In this document: positions 18,241 to 27,976 of the stretch, in pieces
How positions within the stretch are numbered: the first letter of the stretch is position 1
Layout: each line of letters opens with the position of its first letter
Assembly (NCBI GenBank): GCA_038396585.1
Contig: CP121691.1
Coordinates: forward strand, 2,480,001 to 2,544,000
DNA length: 64,000 nucleotides
Direction: 5' to 3'
DNA from: Vallitaleaceae bacterium 9-2
GTDB taxonomy: Bacteria > Bacillota > Clostridia > Lachnospirales > Vallitaleaceae
Translations under genes and position numbers: made by a program
Notes under the pieces: generated by a model
Seen by the model: the letters and a program-made list of their open reading frames with translations, nothing else
The model's database searches: none
What the model was told of the DNA's origin: nothing

Positions 18241-18561
18241 CTATTGCGTTCTTTGGAAAAGTTCTTTTGTATGATGCATCCGCTTAACAACCTCTTCAAT
18301 ATCTGCCTGCACCTCAATACCATTCACTCGTTTAATCAGCTGGTTTAATTCATCAATCATCAGTTGATAGACAATATTCATGTCTTCATCTTCTGTCATC
18401 CTATTGGTTAACAATGTCTGAGACAAATCCATTACTTTTTGCTTTAATAGAGTACTCTTTGCTGCAATAGGATTGTGATCTACTGCATGTACCAATTCAT
18501 TTAATAAACAGTCGATTAACTTTTTATGCCGATGACTAAAAAAATCAAATAATAAGCTCAT
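18241..18561 (-). CDS. Small all-helical hypothetical protein
   Basis: 106 residues, predicted all helical with amphipathic repeats (KLIDCLLNELVHAVD, IVYQLMIDELNQLIKRV). No signal peptide, membrane segment, Cys pair or catalytic motif. It lies 21 bases upstream of the murL-like gene and is probably the first gene of the murL-murD-DUF4234-deoC run, so a role in cell-wall synthesis or division is possible but unsupported. No family recognised. Confidence 0.6.
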   Translation of the reverse strand: MSLLFDFFSHRHKKLIDCLLNELVHAVDHNPIAAKSTLLKQKVMDLSQTLLTNRMTEDEDMNIVYQLMIDELNQLIKRVNGIEVQADIEEVVKRMHHTKELFQRTQ

Positions 18562-18644
18562 ATCTCTTCGCCAAACAACAGCTGACCTCCTCTATCATTT
18601 AAATCTATTTTACCACAAATAAAAACAATCGAAAAGAACAAAAG

Positions 18645-18673
18645 AAGACACCTGTAAACTTTACAGATGCCTT
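18645..18673 (-). terminator. Intrinsic terminator after pyrE
   Basis: Inverted repeat AAGACACCTGTAAA (18645-18658) against 18660-18673, one G-U pair, followed on the minus strand by a T-rich run (TCTTCTTTTGTTCTTTT). It lies about 30 bases after the pyrE stop, closing the pyr operon. The hairpin loop must open the innermost A-T pairs. Confidence 0.65.
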
Positions 18674-18702
18674 AATTTTATAAACATTAACATATACTCA
18701 AC

Positions 18703-19377
18703 TTATTTTATACCATATATAGAATAGTATTCATCAATACGTTCTTTTATCTCATCGTCAATATAGATAACCCCATCAATAGGGCGGTTATATAAATACT
18801 CGATAACTTCTTCCATAGTCACGATGGCCTGAGCTTTTATTCCATATTCTTGTTCAAGCTCTTTTAAAGCACTGATTTCATTTTGTCCTTTTTCCATTCG
18901 ATCTACGGATATGATTAATCCGATAACATCAACATCCGCTTGCGCCTTTAACAAAGGAATGGTCTCTCGAATCGATGTTCCTGCAGTTGTGACATCTTCA
19001 ATCAACAATACTTTTTGTCCGTCTTTTAGCGGTCCACCCAAAAGTACTCCTGCATCGCCATGGTCCTTAATCTCTTTGCGGCTAGAACAGTATTGAACAT
19101 TAGATCCATAGGATATGCTTAATGAAATTGCTGTTGCAACACTTAACGGAATACCTTTATATGCTGGTCCAAATAACACATCAAATTCCGAGCCGAAATT
19201 ATCTTTTATTGCTTTTGCATAGTAGTCACCCAATCGGTTAAGTTGTCGTCCTGTTCGATAATTTCCTGTGTTAATAAAAAATGGAGTCTTACGACCACTT
19301 TTCGTTGTAAAGTCTCCAAACGTTAACACGCCTGATTCGACCATAAATTCTATAAAGTCCAGTTTGTATGCGTCCAT
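18703..19377 (-). CDS. pyrE: Orotate phosphoribosyltransferase
   Basis: 224 residues. Joins orotate to PRPP to make OMP. Type I PRTase signature VLLIEDVTTAGTSIRE near residues 120-135, plus FGPAYKGIPL and the flexible-loop region SRKEIKDHGDAGVLLGG (Lys and His that close on the substrate). FINTGNYRTGRQL precedes these. Last gene of the pyr operon, 25 bases after pyrD. Start follows AAGGGAAAG with a somewhat long spacing. Usual length is 210-225. Cytosolic. Confidence 0.96.
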   Translation of the reverse strand: MDAYKLDFIEFMVESGVLTFGDFTTKSGRKTPFFINTGNYRTGRQLNRLGDYYAKAIKDNFGSEFDVLFGPAYKGIPLSVATAISLSISYGSNVQYCSSRKEIKDHGDAGVLLGGPLKDGQKVLLIEDVTTAGTSIRETIPLLKAQADVDVIGLIISVDRMEKGQNEISALKELEQEYGIKAQAIVTMEEVIEYLYNRPIDGVIYIDDEIKERIDEYYSIYGIK

Positions 19378-19402
19378 TAAAATCTTTCCCTTCGTTTAAG
19401 TC

Positions 19403-20305
19403 TTACTCTATTATACCAACAATTTCATTAATGTCTAGTAAATTATATGATTTCATATAGTTTGTCATTCCATCAAGGACATTCATTGTCGCTCTTGGAT
19501 CCAGCAAATTAGCGGTTCCAACAGCAATTGCACTGGCACCTGCCATCATAAATTCAATAGCATCTTCTCCGGTCATAATACCACCCAGTCCAATAATAGG
19601 AAGATTACACGCTTTGGATACTTGATATACCATTCGCACCGCTACAGGCTTAATGGCAGGACCTGAGAATCCGCCTACTTTTCTTGCGAGCGTCGGCTTG
19701 CGTCGGTGAATATCGATTTGCATACCAATAAGAGTGTTGATTAGCGATAAACCATCGGCTCCTGCGCCTTCAACGGCTTTGGCAATCTCCGTTATATCGG
19801 TAACATTTGGACTTAATTTGACAATTAAGGGTTGTTTTGCCACCTTTTTTACTTCTGAGGTTACTAAGGCTGCCATCTTTGGATCCACACCAAAAGCGAC
19901 ACCACCTTCTTTGACATTAGGGCAAGATATATTCAATTCCAACATATCGACATCTGCATCGGACAACTTTTCAACCACATCACAGTATTCTTGAATAGTT
20001 CTTCCGGCTAGATTGACAATAATCTTCGTGTCATATTGACGTAAAAAAGGGATATCTTCTTTGATAAAAACATCTACACCCGGATTTTGAAGGCCAACTG
20101 AATTTAACATACCTCCATAAGTTTCTGCAATCCTTGGGGCCGGATTCCCTTTCCAAGGTGTACTGGCAACACCTTTTACAATCACTCCACCCACTTGGTT
20201 TAAATCAACAACCTCTGCATATTCCCTACCCGAGTTAAATGTTCCCGATGCTGTAAACACTGGATTTTTAAATTTTATGCCGCAAAATTCCACACCTAAA
20301 TTCAT
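19403..20305 (-). CDS. pyrD: Dihydroorotate dehydrogenase B, catalytic subunit
   Basis: 300 residues. FMN-binding TIM barrel oxidising dihydroorotate to orotate; family 1B, NAD-dependent with PyrK. Seen: FKNPVFTASGTFNSG at the N-terminus, ELNISCPNVKEGGVAFG with the catalytic Cys loop typical of class 1B, IVKLSPNVTDI, the GLSLINTL phosphate loop and GLGGIMTGEDAIEFM-AGASAIAVGTANL near the C-terminus. Its ATG overlaps the pyrK stop by four bases (ATGA), so the two subunits are coupled. Confidence 0.97.
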   Translation of the reverse strand: MNLGVEFCGIKFKNPVFTASGTFNSGREYAEVVDLNQVGGVIVKGVASTPWKGNPAPRIAETYGGMLNSVGLQNPGVDVFIKEDIPFLRQYDTKIIVNLAGRTIQEYCDVVEKLSDADVDMLELNISCPNVKEGGVAFGVDPKMAALVTSEVKKVAKQPLIVKLSPNVTDITEIAKAVEGAGADGLSLINTLIGMQIDIHRRKPTLARKVGGFSGPAIKPVAVRMVYQVSKACNLPIIGLGGIMTGEDAIEFMMAGASAIAVGTANLLDPRATMNVLDGMTNYMKSYNLLDINEIVGIIE

Positions 20306-21126
20306 GAAAAAATCACCTTTCTATAGTCGAATATCGGACCATCCTTACATACTTTCATATATTCAAAATCTTCATCCTGCTTTATCGCAACGACACACCC
20401 TACGCAACCGCCAAAGCCGCATCCCATGCGTTCTTCCAACGAGAACTCTCCTTGATAGTTTTGTCGGAGTCCAAAGGTTTGTAATCCTCTAAGCATAGGT
20501 GTCGGTCCACAAGCATATATATAATCAAAGGCTATATCTTTTTGTTCAAGTTCTTGTGCTTCCAGTAGACCAACTACATGACCGTGATAACCTTCTCGAC
20601 CGGAATCAGTAGATACATAGACTTTGCCATAGGCTCTAAACTCCTGGGCCAAATAGACATCATCTCGAAACCCAAGAATAATGGTTAAGTCCACCTTATC
20701 TTGATAGTTACGTTTTAAGGTCTTAGCCAGTTCAAGCAAAGGTGGCGTCCCTACACCACCGCCCACGATTAAAATTTTTGCTGCTTCCTCTTTTGCCTCC
20801 CAAGCATCTTCTAAACTAAATCCGTGTCCAAGAGGTCCTAAGACATCGATGGTCTCACCTTCAGACATGTGGGAAAACAGACGTGTTCCACTGCCGACAA
20901 CAGCATAAATCAAGCGCACCCAACCAGCTTGTTTATCCACCTCACAAATACTGATGGGGCGAGGCAGAAGCTTCGATTGATCCTTACAATACAAGTTAAC
21001 AAACTGACCCGGTTTTGCCAAGTGGGCAATCTCTGGTGCTTGAATCTGCATTTCATATATTGATGGTTGGAGCATCGTATTTTTAATAATGGTATATTTT
21101 TTTCGTTCTAACGGATTATAACACAT
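20302..21126 (-). CDS. pyrK: Dihydroorotate dehydrogenase B, electron-transfer subunit
   Basis: 274 residues. Carries FAD and a 2Fe-2S cluster and passes electrons from PyrD to NAD. Seen: PGQFVNLYC and LPRPISICEVD (FAD binding), GSGTRLFSHMSEGE, LIVGGGVGTPPLLELAK (NAD binding), YACGPTPMLRG and the C-terminal cluster ERMGCGFGGCVGCV followed by a further Cys in KVCKDGP. These four Cys are the expected 2Fe-2S ligands. It lies 3 bases after carB and overlaps pyrD by four. Confidence 0.96.
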   Translation of the reverse strand: MCYNPLERKKYTIIKNTMLQPSIYEMQIQAPEIAHLAKPGQFVNLYCKDQSKLLPRPISICEVDKQAGWVRLIYAVVGSGTRLFSHMSEGETIDVLGPLGHGFSLEDAWEAKEEAAKILIVGGGVGTPPLLELAKTLKRNYQDKVDLTIILGFRDDVYLAQEFRAYGKVYVSTDSGREGYHGHVVGLLEAQELEQKDIAFDYIYACGPTPMLRGLQTFGLRQNYQGEFSLEERMGCGFGGCVGCVVAIKQDEDFEYMKVCKDGPIFDYRKVIFS

Positions 21127-21129
21127 TGT

Positions 21130-24100
21130 CTATTCCCCCATATTGTAGACAGCCATTTTACTTTCATCGATTTTTGCTGCCAAAATTTTCAACATTCCTT
21201 TTGCCGTATCTAGAGACGTCAAAACTGGTACACTGGCTTCAATGGCTGCGCGTCGAATCATAAACCCTTCCCGCTTGGCATCATTGGCTTTTGTTGGTGT
21301 GTTAATAACCATCTGAATCATTCCGCTGCGAATGAGGTCTAGGACGTTAGGAACACCTTCACTAATTTTACGTGTTGTCTCCACTTCGATACCATTGGCA
21401 CGTAAAACTTTCGCCGTTCCTTCCGTTGCGACAAACTTAAAGCCAAGTTCAGCAAATCCTTTTGCAATCGGGACAAAGTCTTCTTGATCATAAGGCTTAA
21501 CGGTTGCCATAATGGTTCCTTTTTCTTTGATAACACCCATTCCTGAACCTACAAACCCTTTATATAGTGCTTCTTCAACTGTTTTCCCAATCCCTAGCAC
21601 TTCCCCTGTCGATCGCATTTCAGGACCTAAGCTCACTTCAACATCCGGTAATTTTTGGGTGGAAAATACCGGTACTTTAATTGCAACAAAGTCTGCTTCT
21701 TTATATAAGCCAGTTCCATACTTCATATCAATCAGTTTTTCTCCAAGCATGGCCCGTGTCGCCAGTTCAATCATCGGTACGCCGGTCACCTTACTGATAT
21801 AGGGCACTGTACGTGATGAGCGTGGATTCACTTCGATAATGAACAACTCTCCTTCATATTCAATGTATTGAATGTTGATCATTCCTGATACTTTCAGGGC
21901 TTTCGCCACTTTTGTGGTATCGCTAACAATCTGATCGACAATTTTTTGGGAGATATTTTGTGGTGGATAGATGCTGATACTGTCTCCCGAGTGAACACCT
22001 GCTTTTTCAAGATGTTCCATAATTCCGGGAATTAACACACTTTCACCATCGCAGATTGCATCTACTTCTATTTCACGTCCAATGAGGTAACGGTCAATGA
22101 GGACCGGATTCTTATGATCGCGTTCAAAGGCTTGGATTAAGTAGCGACGAAGCTGCTTTTCATCATAGGTAATCTCCATCCCTTGACCACCTAATACATA
22201 GCTAGGGCGAACAAGAACCGGATAGCCAAGTTTTTCAGCTTCGTCTAGCCCTTCCTCAAGCTTCCAAACGGCTTTCCCTTTAGGACGATTAATATTAAGT
22301 GCTTCCATTAAGGCATCAAACCGCTCCCGATCTTCTGCTTCATCAATCTGGTCCGGTTTGGTTCCTAAAATCGGCACTTGCATCTCATCTAAAAAGTTAG
22401 CTAGCTTAATCGCAGTCTGACCTCCAAACTGTAATATAACACCATCGGGATTTTCTTTTTCGATAATGTTAAGGACATCTTCTTCCGTTAATGGTTCAAA
22501 GTATAGCTTATCTGCCGTATCAAAATCCGTACTGACAGTTTCTGGATTATTGTTGGCAATAATCGTCTCAATACCGGCTTTTTTCAAGGCAATTATGCTG
22601 TGTACTGAACAATAGTCAAACTCGATCCCCTGTCCGATACGTATAGGACCCGAACCGATAACCAACACTTTTTTCTTGTCCGAAACCTGTACTTCGTCAA
22701 ATTCATCGTATGTTGAGTAATAGTATGGGCTAATGGCTTCAAATTCGCCACCGCAGGTATCTACCATCTTAAAGACTGCTTGGATATTCAGTTCTTTTCT
22801 CTTTTTATAGATATCAATGGGTGAACACTGCACAAAGTCCGCAATTGCCTTGTCGGAAAATCCTTTTTTCTTAAGCATGCGTAATTGATCGACATCAAGT
22901 TCTTCTAAAGAACTGTCTCTTAGTTGTTCTTCTAATTGAACGATACCGTCAATTTTTTCGATGAAGAAGGGATCCATTCCTGTAATCTTGCAAATCTTAT
23001 CTTTTCGATAACCACGGCGAAGCATCTCGGCAAGGTCAAACAGACGCTCATCATCCGGCACTTGCACTCGTCGCTTCAGTTCGTCCATTGAACGATTTTC
23101 CGCTTTTTTATGGTATAAGGAATATTGTCCGATCTCTAGGGACCGTACCGCTTTTAAAAGGGCTGCTTCAAGATTATTCCCGATGGCCATGACTTCACCT
23201 GTCGCCATCATTTTTGTCCCCAATGTCTTCTTCGCTCGGCGGAACTTATCAAAAGGCCACTTAGGTATTTTTACAACACAATAGTCAAGCGTTGGTTCAA
23301 AGCAAGCTTGTGTCTTTTTCGTTACTGCATTTTGGATCTCATCTAGACGAAATCCTAAGGCCAACTTGGCACTGACTTTGGCAATCGGGTAACCGGTCGC
23401 CTTACTCGCTAGTGCGGAAGAACGGCTCACGCGAGGGTTTATCTCAATGACCGCGTATTCAAAGCTTTCCGGATGCAGTGCCAGCTGAACATTACATCCA
23501 CCAATGATACCGACTTCATTGATAATGTCTAGGGATGCTTTTCGAAGCAACTGATATTCAACATCTGACAGGGTTTGTGAGGGTGCTACAACAATACTGT
23601 CTCCAGTATGGACACCAACCGGATCGATGTTTTCCATATTACACACCGTGATGGAGTTTCCCGCTGCATCACGCATGACTTCATACTCGACTTCTTTCCA
23701 CCCTTTAATGGATTTTTCTAGAAGGACTTGTCCAACGCGGCTTAGCTGTAAGCCTGTAGCTAAGATTTGCTTAAGCTCTTCCTTATCTTCAGCAATTCCT
23801 CCACCGGATCCTCCAAGCGTATAGGCCGGACGTACAACCACTGGATAGCCGATTTGATTGGCAAATTCAACGCCATCTTCTAAACTGGTGACAATCTTAC
23901 TTTCAATAACCGGTTGTCCAATACGTTCCATTAGCTTTTTAAAGTCGTCTCTGTCTTCTCCTTCTTTGATAGATTCAATGGAGGTTCCAATAACCCGTAC
24001 ATTATACTTTTCCAAAATACCTTTGTCATGAAGTTCAACCGCAATATTTAGTCCTGTTTGTCCGCCCATTCCGGCAATAACGCTGTCCGGTCTTTCTTCT

Positions 24101-24336
24101 TTAATCACCTTTTCTAAAAATTCAATAGTCAAGGGTTCAATATATATTTTATCTGCAACTTCTTTATCCGTCATAATCGTTGCAGGATTTGAGTTCACTA
24201 AAACAGTCGTCACACCTTCTTCTCGAAGTGCTTGACAAGCTTGGGTTCCTGAGTAGTCAAATTCTGCCGCTTGACCGATGATAATTGGTCCAGAACCGAT
24301 AACAAGAACTTTTTTTATAGATAAATCTTTAGGCAT
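21130..24336 (-). CDS. carB: Carbamoyl-phosphate synthase large chain
   Basis: 1068 residues, the normal length. Makes carbamoyl phosphate from ammonia, bicarbonate and two ATP. Two tandem ATP-grasp halves are visible, each starting with a [15 protein letters not shown] motif (near residues 8 and ~555). Each half has [12 protein letters not shown] or [12 protein letters not shown], the conserved active-site strands. The oligomerisation domain lies between and the MGS allosteric domain ([20 protein letters not shown]) at the C-terminus, where UMP inhibition or ornithine/IMP activation acts in homologues. Overlaps carA by 8 bases. Only one car pair is seen, so it may serve arginine as well (inference). 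Confidence 0.98.
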   Translation of the reverse strand: MPKDLSIKKVLVIGSGPIIIGQAAEFDYSGTQACQALREEGVTTVLVNSNPATIMTDKEVADKIYIEPLTIEFLEKVIKEERPDSVIAGMGGQTGLNIAVELHDKGILEKYNVRVIGTSIESIKEGEDRDDFKKLMERIGQPVIESKIVTSLEDGVEFANQIGYPVVVRPAYTLGGSGGGIAEDKEELKQILATGLQLSRVGQVLLEKSIKGWKEVEYEVMRDAAGNSITVCNMENIDPVGVHTGDSIVVAPSQTLSDVEYQLLRKASLDIINEVGIIGGCNVQLALHPESFEYAVIEINPRVSRSSALASKATGYPIAKVSAKLALGFRLDEIQNAVTKKTQACFEPTLDYCVVKIPKWPFDKFRRAKKTLGTKMMATGEVMAIGNNLEAALLKAVRSLEIGQYSLYHKKAENRSMDELKRRVQVPDDERLFDLAEMLRRGYRKDKICKITGMDPFFIEKIDGIVQLEEQLRDSSLEELDVDQLRMLKKKGFSDKAIADFVQCSPIDIYKKRKELNIQAVFKMVDTCGGEFEAISPYYYSTYDEFDEVQVSDKKKVLVIGSGPIRIGQGIEFDYCSVHSIIALKKAGIETIIANNNPETVSTDFDTADKLYFEPLTEEDVLNIIEKENPDGVILQFGGQTAIKLANFLDEMQVPILGTKPDQIDEAEDRERFDALMEALNINRPKGKAVWKLEEGLDEAEKLGYPVLVRPSYVLGGQGMEITYDEKQLRRYLIQAFERDHKNPVLIDRYLIGREIEVDAICDGESVLIPGIMEHLEKAGVHSGDSISIYPPQNISQKIVDQIVSDTTKVAKALKVSGMINIQYIEYEGELFIIEVNPRSSRTVPYISKVTGVPMIELATRAMLGEKLIDMKYGTGLYKEADFVAIKVPVFSTQKLPDVEVSLGPEMRSTGEVLGIGKTVEEALYKGFVGSGMGVIKEKGTIMATVKPYDQEDFVPIAKGFAELGFKFVATEGTAKVLRANGIEVETTRKISEGVPNVLDLIRSGMIQMVINTPTKANDAKREGFMIRRAAIEASVPVLTSLDTAKGMLKILAAKIDESKMAVYNMGE

Positions 24337-25399
24337 GATGTTCTCCTTTCATAAGTGCAACAAATTCATCAAAGATTGGGTCGGTGTCATGAGGACCCGG
24401 ACACGCTTCGGGATGAAACTGTATGGAATAGATTCGATTGCTGTGATCTTTCATTCCTTCAACCGTTTGATCATTGAGGTTGATATGGGTTACCTCAATG
24501 CCTTCTGGTAAAGTCTCGGCTTCTACAACGTATCCGTGATTTTGCGATGTAATCATCACTCGTCCTGTCTGAAGATCTTTAACCGGATGGTTAGCACCAC
24601 GATGACCAAATTTAAGTTTTGTGGTGTTGGCACCCATTGCTAAAGCCAAGATTTGATGACCTAGGCAAATACCCGTCATTGGTTTTTTCCCAATGAGTTT
24701 TTTAACTTCTTTGATGCCTTCTTCTAAGTCTTTTGGATCGCCAGGTCCATTGGACAAAAAGATACCGTCCGGGTTCTCCTTGAGAATCTCCTCTGCTGTA
24801 GCACTTGCCGGAAAAATTGTCATTGCACACTGGCGGCTTTGAAAAGAACGTACAATATTATTTTTCATACCGTAATCAATCATCGCTATATGAGGTCCTT
24901 CCCCCGGTATATGTGTTACCTCCGGTCGGCTCACTTCTGCAACTGCCCTTGTATTATTAAAACTTTCAATTTTACTTTTGATTTGACTTTCGGTCAGTTC
25001 TCGAACAGCAATGATTCCTCGCATGGTTCCAACATTACGAATAATTTTTGTAAGCGCTCGTGTATCGATACCTTCAAGACCAATAATCTTATTTTTTCGC
25101 ATATAGTCTTCCAGCTCAAATTCACATCGCCAGTTGCTAGGGTTCTTGCAGTTTTCTCGAACAATAAAGCCGCGAACTTTTACAGAGCTTGATTCGATAT
25201 CATCAATATTGATGCCATAATTTCCAATTAATGGATAGGTCATGGTTACGATTTGTCCATAATAAGAAGGGTCGGTCAACACTTCCTGATAACCTGTCAT
25301 CCCTGTATTAAAAACAACTTCTCCAATGGTTTCTTTCATATAGCCAAATGCTTTTCCATGAAATACCATGCCATTTTCTAAAATCAATTGTGCTTTCAT
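24329..25399 (-). CDS. carA: Carbamoyl-phosphate synthase small chain
   Basis: 356 residues. Glutaminase subunit delivering ammonia to CarB. N-terminal domain with [21 protein letters not shown]-terminal class I glutamine amidotransferase with nucleophile Cys in [13 protein letters not shown], oxyanion motif SNGPGDP, and HPEA in [13 protein letters not shown]. Also [12 protein letters not shown]. Overlaps carB by 8 bases and follows pyrF by 13. Length is typical. Confidence 0.98.
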   Translation of the reverse strand: MKAQLILENGMVFHGKAFGYMKETIGEVVFNTGMTGYQEVLTDPSYYGQIVTMTYPLIGNYGINIDDIESSSVKVRGFIVRENCKNPSNWRCEFELEDYMRKNKIIGLEGIDTRALTKIIRNVGTMRGIIAVRELTESQIKSKIESFNNTRAVAEVSRPEVTHIPGEGPHIAMIDYGMKNNIVRSFQSRQCAMTIFPASATAEEILKENPDGIFLSNGPGDPKDLEEGIKEVKKLIGKKPMTGICLGHQILALAMGANTTKLKFGHRGANHPVKDLQTGRVMITSQNHGYVVEAETLPEGIEVTHINLNDQTVEGMKDHSNRIYSIQFHPEACPGPHDTDPIFDEFVALMKGEHHA

Positions 25400-25412
25400 A
25401 TATTGTCCTTTC

Positions 25413-26336
25413 TTATATAACCCGGTTCAAATCATTTTTCATATCAATAACGGCTTGCCGCGATGCCTTTGCAAAATCAACAACCGAAAAGTCCTTCTTG
25501 TATTTTGGATTATTGTAAGCTGCAATGATCCCGCGTGATGAATTTACAATTGCCCCTAATCCGTCCTTATTAAAGCATCCAGCCAAATCTTCTGCTGTTG
25601 CCCCTTGAGCTCCATATCCAGGAACCAAGAAGAAGGTATGTGGCATTTGTTTTCTTAATGCAATGCCTTGTTCTTTATGTGTTGCTCCCACAACCGCTCC
25701 AATTTTTGAAAATCCATAGTCGCCAATCATATCTTGTCCCCATTGGCTAACAAGTTGCCCCACATACTCATACATGTATTGGTCACCGACACGTAAATCC
25801 TGGATTTGACCACTGTTAGGATTTGATGTCTTAACCAAGAGGAAAAGGCCTTTGTTGCGATTTTTACATGCATCGAAGTAGGGTTCCACTGAGTCAATAC
25901 CTAAAAACGGATTCAAGGTGATAAAATCTTCCTTGTAGACTTCAAAGTGTTCTTCTTCAACTTGTACAAGCCCAATATGTCCTTGTGCGTAGGATGTAGC
26001 TGTTGAAGCAATATCACTTCGCTTAATATCTCCGATAATCACGAGGCCTTTTGATTTTGCATATTCAATGGTTTCTATATACGCTGCAATCCCTTCAGCA
26101 CCTAACTGTTCATACATGGCAACTTGAGGTTTGACGGCAGGAATCAGGTCATATACTTCATCGATAATGGCTTTATTAAACGCCAAATAGCTCTGTGCAG
26201 CTGCTTTTAAAGTTTTTCCGTACTTATCATAGGCCTCTTCTTTAATATGGTTTGGTACTAAATCTAATCGTGGGTCCAAACCAACCACCGTTGGGTTATT
26301 CGTTTCTTTAATTTTTTGAATCATTTGATCAATCAT
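25413..26336 (-). CDS. pyrF: Orotidine-5'-phosphate decarboxylase, type 2
   Basis: 307 residues, the longer (type 2) OMP decarboxylase form. Decarboxylates OMP to UMP. Seen: VVGLDPRLDLVP at the N-terminus, the catalytic VIIGDIKRSDIASTA (Asp-Lys-x-x-Asp), TLNPFLGIDSVEPYF, VKTSNPNSGQIQD, GAVVGATHKEQG and VPGYGAQGATAEDL (phosphate-binding). Second gene of the operon, 10 bases after pyrC. Ribosome site AAGGAGG lies before the ATG. Confidence 0.97.
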   Translation of the reverse strand: MIDQMIQKIKETNNPTVVGLDPRLDLVPNHIKEEAYDKYGKTLKAAAQSYLAFNKAIIDEVYDLIPAVKPQVAMYEQLGAEGIAAYIETIEYAKSKGLVIIGDIKRSDIASTATSYAQGHIGLVQVEEEHFEVYKEDFITLNPFLGIDSVEPYFDACKNRNKGLFLLVKTSNPNSGQIQDLRVGDQYMYEYVGQLVSQWGQDMIGDYGFSKIGAVVGATHKEQGIALRKQMPHTFFLVPGYGAQGATAEDLAGCFNKDGLGAIVNSSRGIIAAYNNPKYKKDFSVVDFAKASRQAVIDMKNDLNRVI

Positions 26337-26346
26337 AAGTGCCTCC

Positions 26347-27624
26347 TTAATCTCTATAAACTATTTTTCCATTGACAATTGTATATTTAATACGCCCATT
26401 GACTGTTTTGCCAATAAAAGGCGTGTTTTTGCTTTTGGATGCAATATCTTCTTCTTTAAAAACATACTCTGCATCAGGATCAATGATGGTGATATCCGCA
26501 ATGCTTCCTGGGGAAAGTGTTCCTTTATCTATACCAAGTATTTTGGCCGGATTATATGTAATCTTTTCTACAAACTGGGTCGGTGTCAACCAACCTTTTT
26601 TTACTAATTCAGTAATGCTTAAGGGAATCATAGTTTCTAATCCAATGATTCCATTGGGTGCCTGTGCATAAGCTTGATTTTTCTCATCTATATGATGCGG
26701 AGCATGATCGGTTGCTATAACACAAATAACATCCTCTTTGAGTGCCTGTTTGATGGCATCTACATCTTCTTGTGACCGAAGTGGCGGGTTCATTTTTGTA
26801 TAAGTATCTATTCCATCTACTGCTTGATCTGTGAGGGTAAAATGATGAGGACACACTTCTGCCGATAGGTCTGTTCCTTTTTCTTTAGCCGTGCGGATAA
26901 GTTCCACACTATTTTTTGTACTGACATGGCATAAGTGCAAACGGGCTTGAACCGCTTGTGCCAATTGAATATCCCTTGCTGTAATAATGTCTTCTGCTTC
27001 ATTAGGTATTCCTATAAGACCAAGTTTGTCCGCTTGTTCTCCTGCATTCATCGCCCCACCTGCTAGGGCTTCATCTTCACAATGGGACATGATCGGAATC
27101 CCTAGTTCCTTGGCAATAATCATGGCCTCCTTTAACAACTTACTATTCATAACGCTGCGCCCATCTTCGCTGATGCCACAGATGCCTGCTTCATGCATTT
27201 CTTTGATGTCTGCCAAGACATCGCCTTGTTGCCCTTGGGTAATCGCCCCGATTTGAAGAACATTTACGATTGCTTCTTTTTTCGCCTTCGCATATACGAA
27301 GTCAACCATTGCTTTATTGTCAATCACCGGCTTCGTATTTGGCATCGCACACACCGTTGTTACACCACCCTTTGCAGCACTAAGCGACCCGGTATGCATC
27401 GTTTCTTTGTATTCAAACCCCGGTTCTCGTAAATGTACATGTAAATCTATCGCTCCAGGTATAACCCAACAACCTTTGGCATCAATCACCTCATGAGACA
27501 CACTGTTTTTTTCTACTTCTAGGTTCTTATCAACCTTTATGATTTTTTCATCTTCAATAACTACATCCATTACTGTATCAATATTGTTTGCCGGGTCAAT
27601 AATACGTCCGTTTTTTATAAGCAT
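26347..27624 (-). CDS. pyrC: Dihydroorotase, class I
   Basis: 425 residues. Zn amidohydrolase closing carbamoyl-aspartate to dihydroorotate. Seen: PGAIDLHVHLREPGFEYKET (metal-binding HxH), PIMSHCEDEAL, LHLCHVSTKNSVELI, AEVCPHHFTLTD, KMNPPLR, and VIATDHAPHH with the catalytic Asp. Length and motifs fit the Gram-positive class I family. First structural gene of the pyr operon, immediately after the attenuator, with GGAGG before its ATG. No pyrB was found in the window although PyrC and PyrB are usually neighbours. Confidence 0.97.
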   Translation of the reverse strand: MLIKNGRIIDPANNIDTVMDVVIEDEKIIKVDKNLEVEKNSVSHEVIDAKGCWVIPGAIDLHVHLREPGFEYKETMHTGSLSAAKGGVTTVCAMPNTKPVIDNKAMVDFVYAKAKKEAIVNVLQIGAITQGQQGDVLADIKEMHEAGICGISEDGRSVMNSKLLKEAMIIAKELGIPIMSHCEDEALAGGAMNAGEQADKLGLIGIPNEAEDIITARDIQLAQAVQARLHLCHVSTKNSVELIRTAKEKGTDLSAEVCPHHFTLTDQAVDGIDTYTKMNPPLRSQEDVDAIKQALKEDVICVIATDHAPHHIDEKNQAYAQAPNGIIGLETMIPLSITELVKKGWLTPTQFVEKITYNPAKILGIDKGTLSPGSIADITIIDPDAEYVFKEEDIASKSKNTPFIGKTVNGRIKYTIVNGKIVYRD

Positions 27625-27644
27625 CTTTTCTACCTCCTGAACGA

Positions 27645-27686
27645 TTAAAAAGCAATAGAATCAACATACGTTGATACTATTGCTTT
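27645..27686 (-). terminator. pyr operon attenuator (intrinsic terminator)
   Basis: On the minus strand, arms 27686-27670 and 27665-27649 pair over 17 positions with one mismatch and a 4-base loop, followed by TTTTTAATC. It lies between the promoter and pyrC, about 240-280 bases into the transcript. U-rich stretches (27727-27714 and 27688-27710 region) precede it and could be UTP-dependent pause sites. Confidence 0.85.
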
Positions 27687-27845
27687 CATATATAATGGGA
27701 AAACTCCAAAGGAAGACATTGCATCTAAGAAAATAGATACTGCCTCTACTGTTTTTGTGCTTCCCATCTGTATTTTATTGTCGTTGTCTTTTTTCTTTTG
27801 CATACCATTTAGGGCATAACAAAAGCACGCACTGATGTCTCGCAT
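27645..27845 (-). CDS. pyr leader ORF (66 codons)
   Basis: Starts at ATG 27845-27843, seven bases after GGGAG (27857-27853), an excellent ribosome site; the frame extends further upstream (to 27878) but without one. The stop TAA (27647-27645) lies within the U-run of the attenuator hairpin, so a ribosome finishing this ORF would sit on the hairpin. The peptide has a Cys pair near the start, a Lys/Asp-rich middle and a hydrophobic, Ser/Phe-rich end; no family recognised. The arrangement resembles pyrL of E. coli pyrBI, where translation of the leader relieves termination when UTP is low. It could instead be a conserved small protein. Confidence 0.7.
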   Translation of the reverse strand: MRDISACFCYALNGMQKKKDNDNKIQMGSTKTVEAVSIFLDAMSSFGVFPLYMKAIVSTYVDSIAF

Positions 27846-27855
27846 CTGAATTCTC

Positions 27856-27887
27856 CCTTTCTGGTCTCTCTGTACCAAACTTAAAGG
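27856..27887 (-). promoter_or_regulatory. PyrR-loop-like hairpin over the leader ribosome site
   Basis: RNA from 27887 to 27856 can fold as lower stem CCUUU/AAAGG, an asymmetric 5-versus-1 internal bulge (5' AAGUU, 3' G), upper stem UGGU/ACCA and loop ACAGAGAG. The CAGAGA loop and purine-rich asymmetric bulge resemble PyrR-binding loops known from Firmicutes and mycobacteria. The lower stem includes two G of the leader ORF's GGGAG ribosome site, so a bound regulator could block leader translation. No pyrR gene is in the window. Confidence 0.5.
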
Positions 27888-27932
27888 TTGTTATGCATAC
27901 TTGCTTAATCTTTATCGTTTACATTTTTATCA

Positions 27933-27961
27933 ATACTATCATATGTAATTTCAAAAGTCAA
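27933..27961 (-). promoter_or_regulatory. Sigma-A promoter of the pyr operon
   Basis: -35 TTGACT (27961-27956), 17-base spacer, extended -10 TGATAGTAT (TAGTAT at 27938-27933). The transcript should start near 27926, giving a leader of about 300 bases before pyrC. Confidence 0.8.
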
Positions 27962-27976
27962 GCAAGTATCTTGGTT

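Noticed and set aside
24278-24511. Plus-strand frame across the carA/carB junction, and similar antisense frames over carB, ilvD and leuC
   Set aside because: Shadows of conserved coding sequence with no ribosome site or plausible protein character.
27645-27878. 77-codon version of the pyr leader ORF
   Set aside because: The extra upstream start has no ribosome site and falls inside the PyrR-like hairpin; the 66-codon start has GGGAG.
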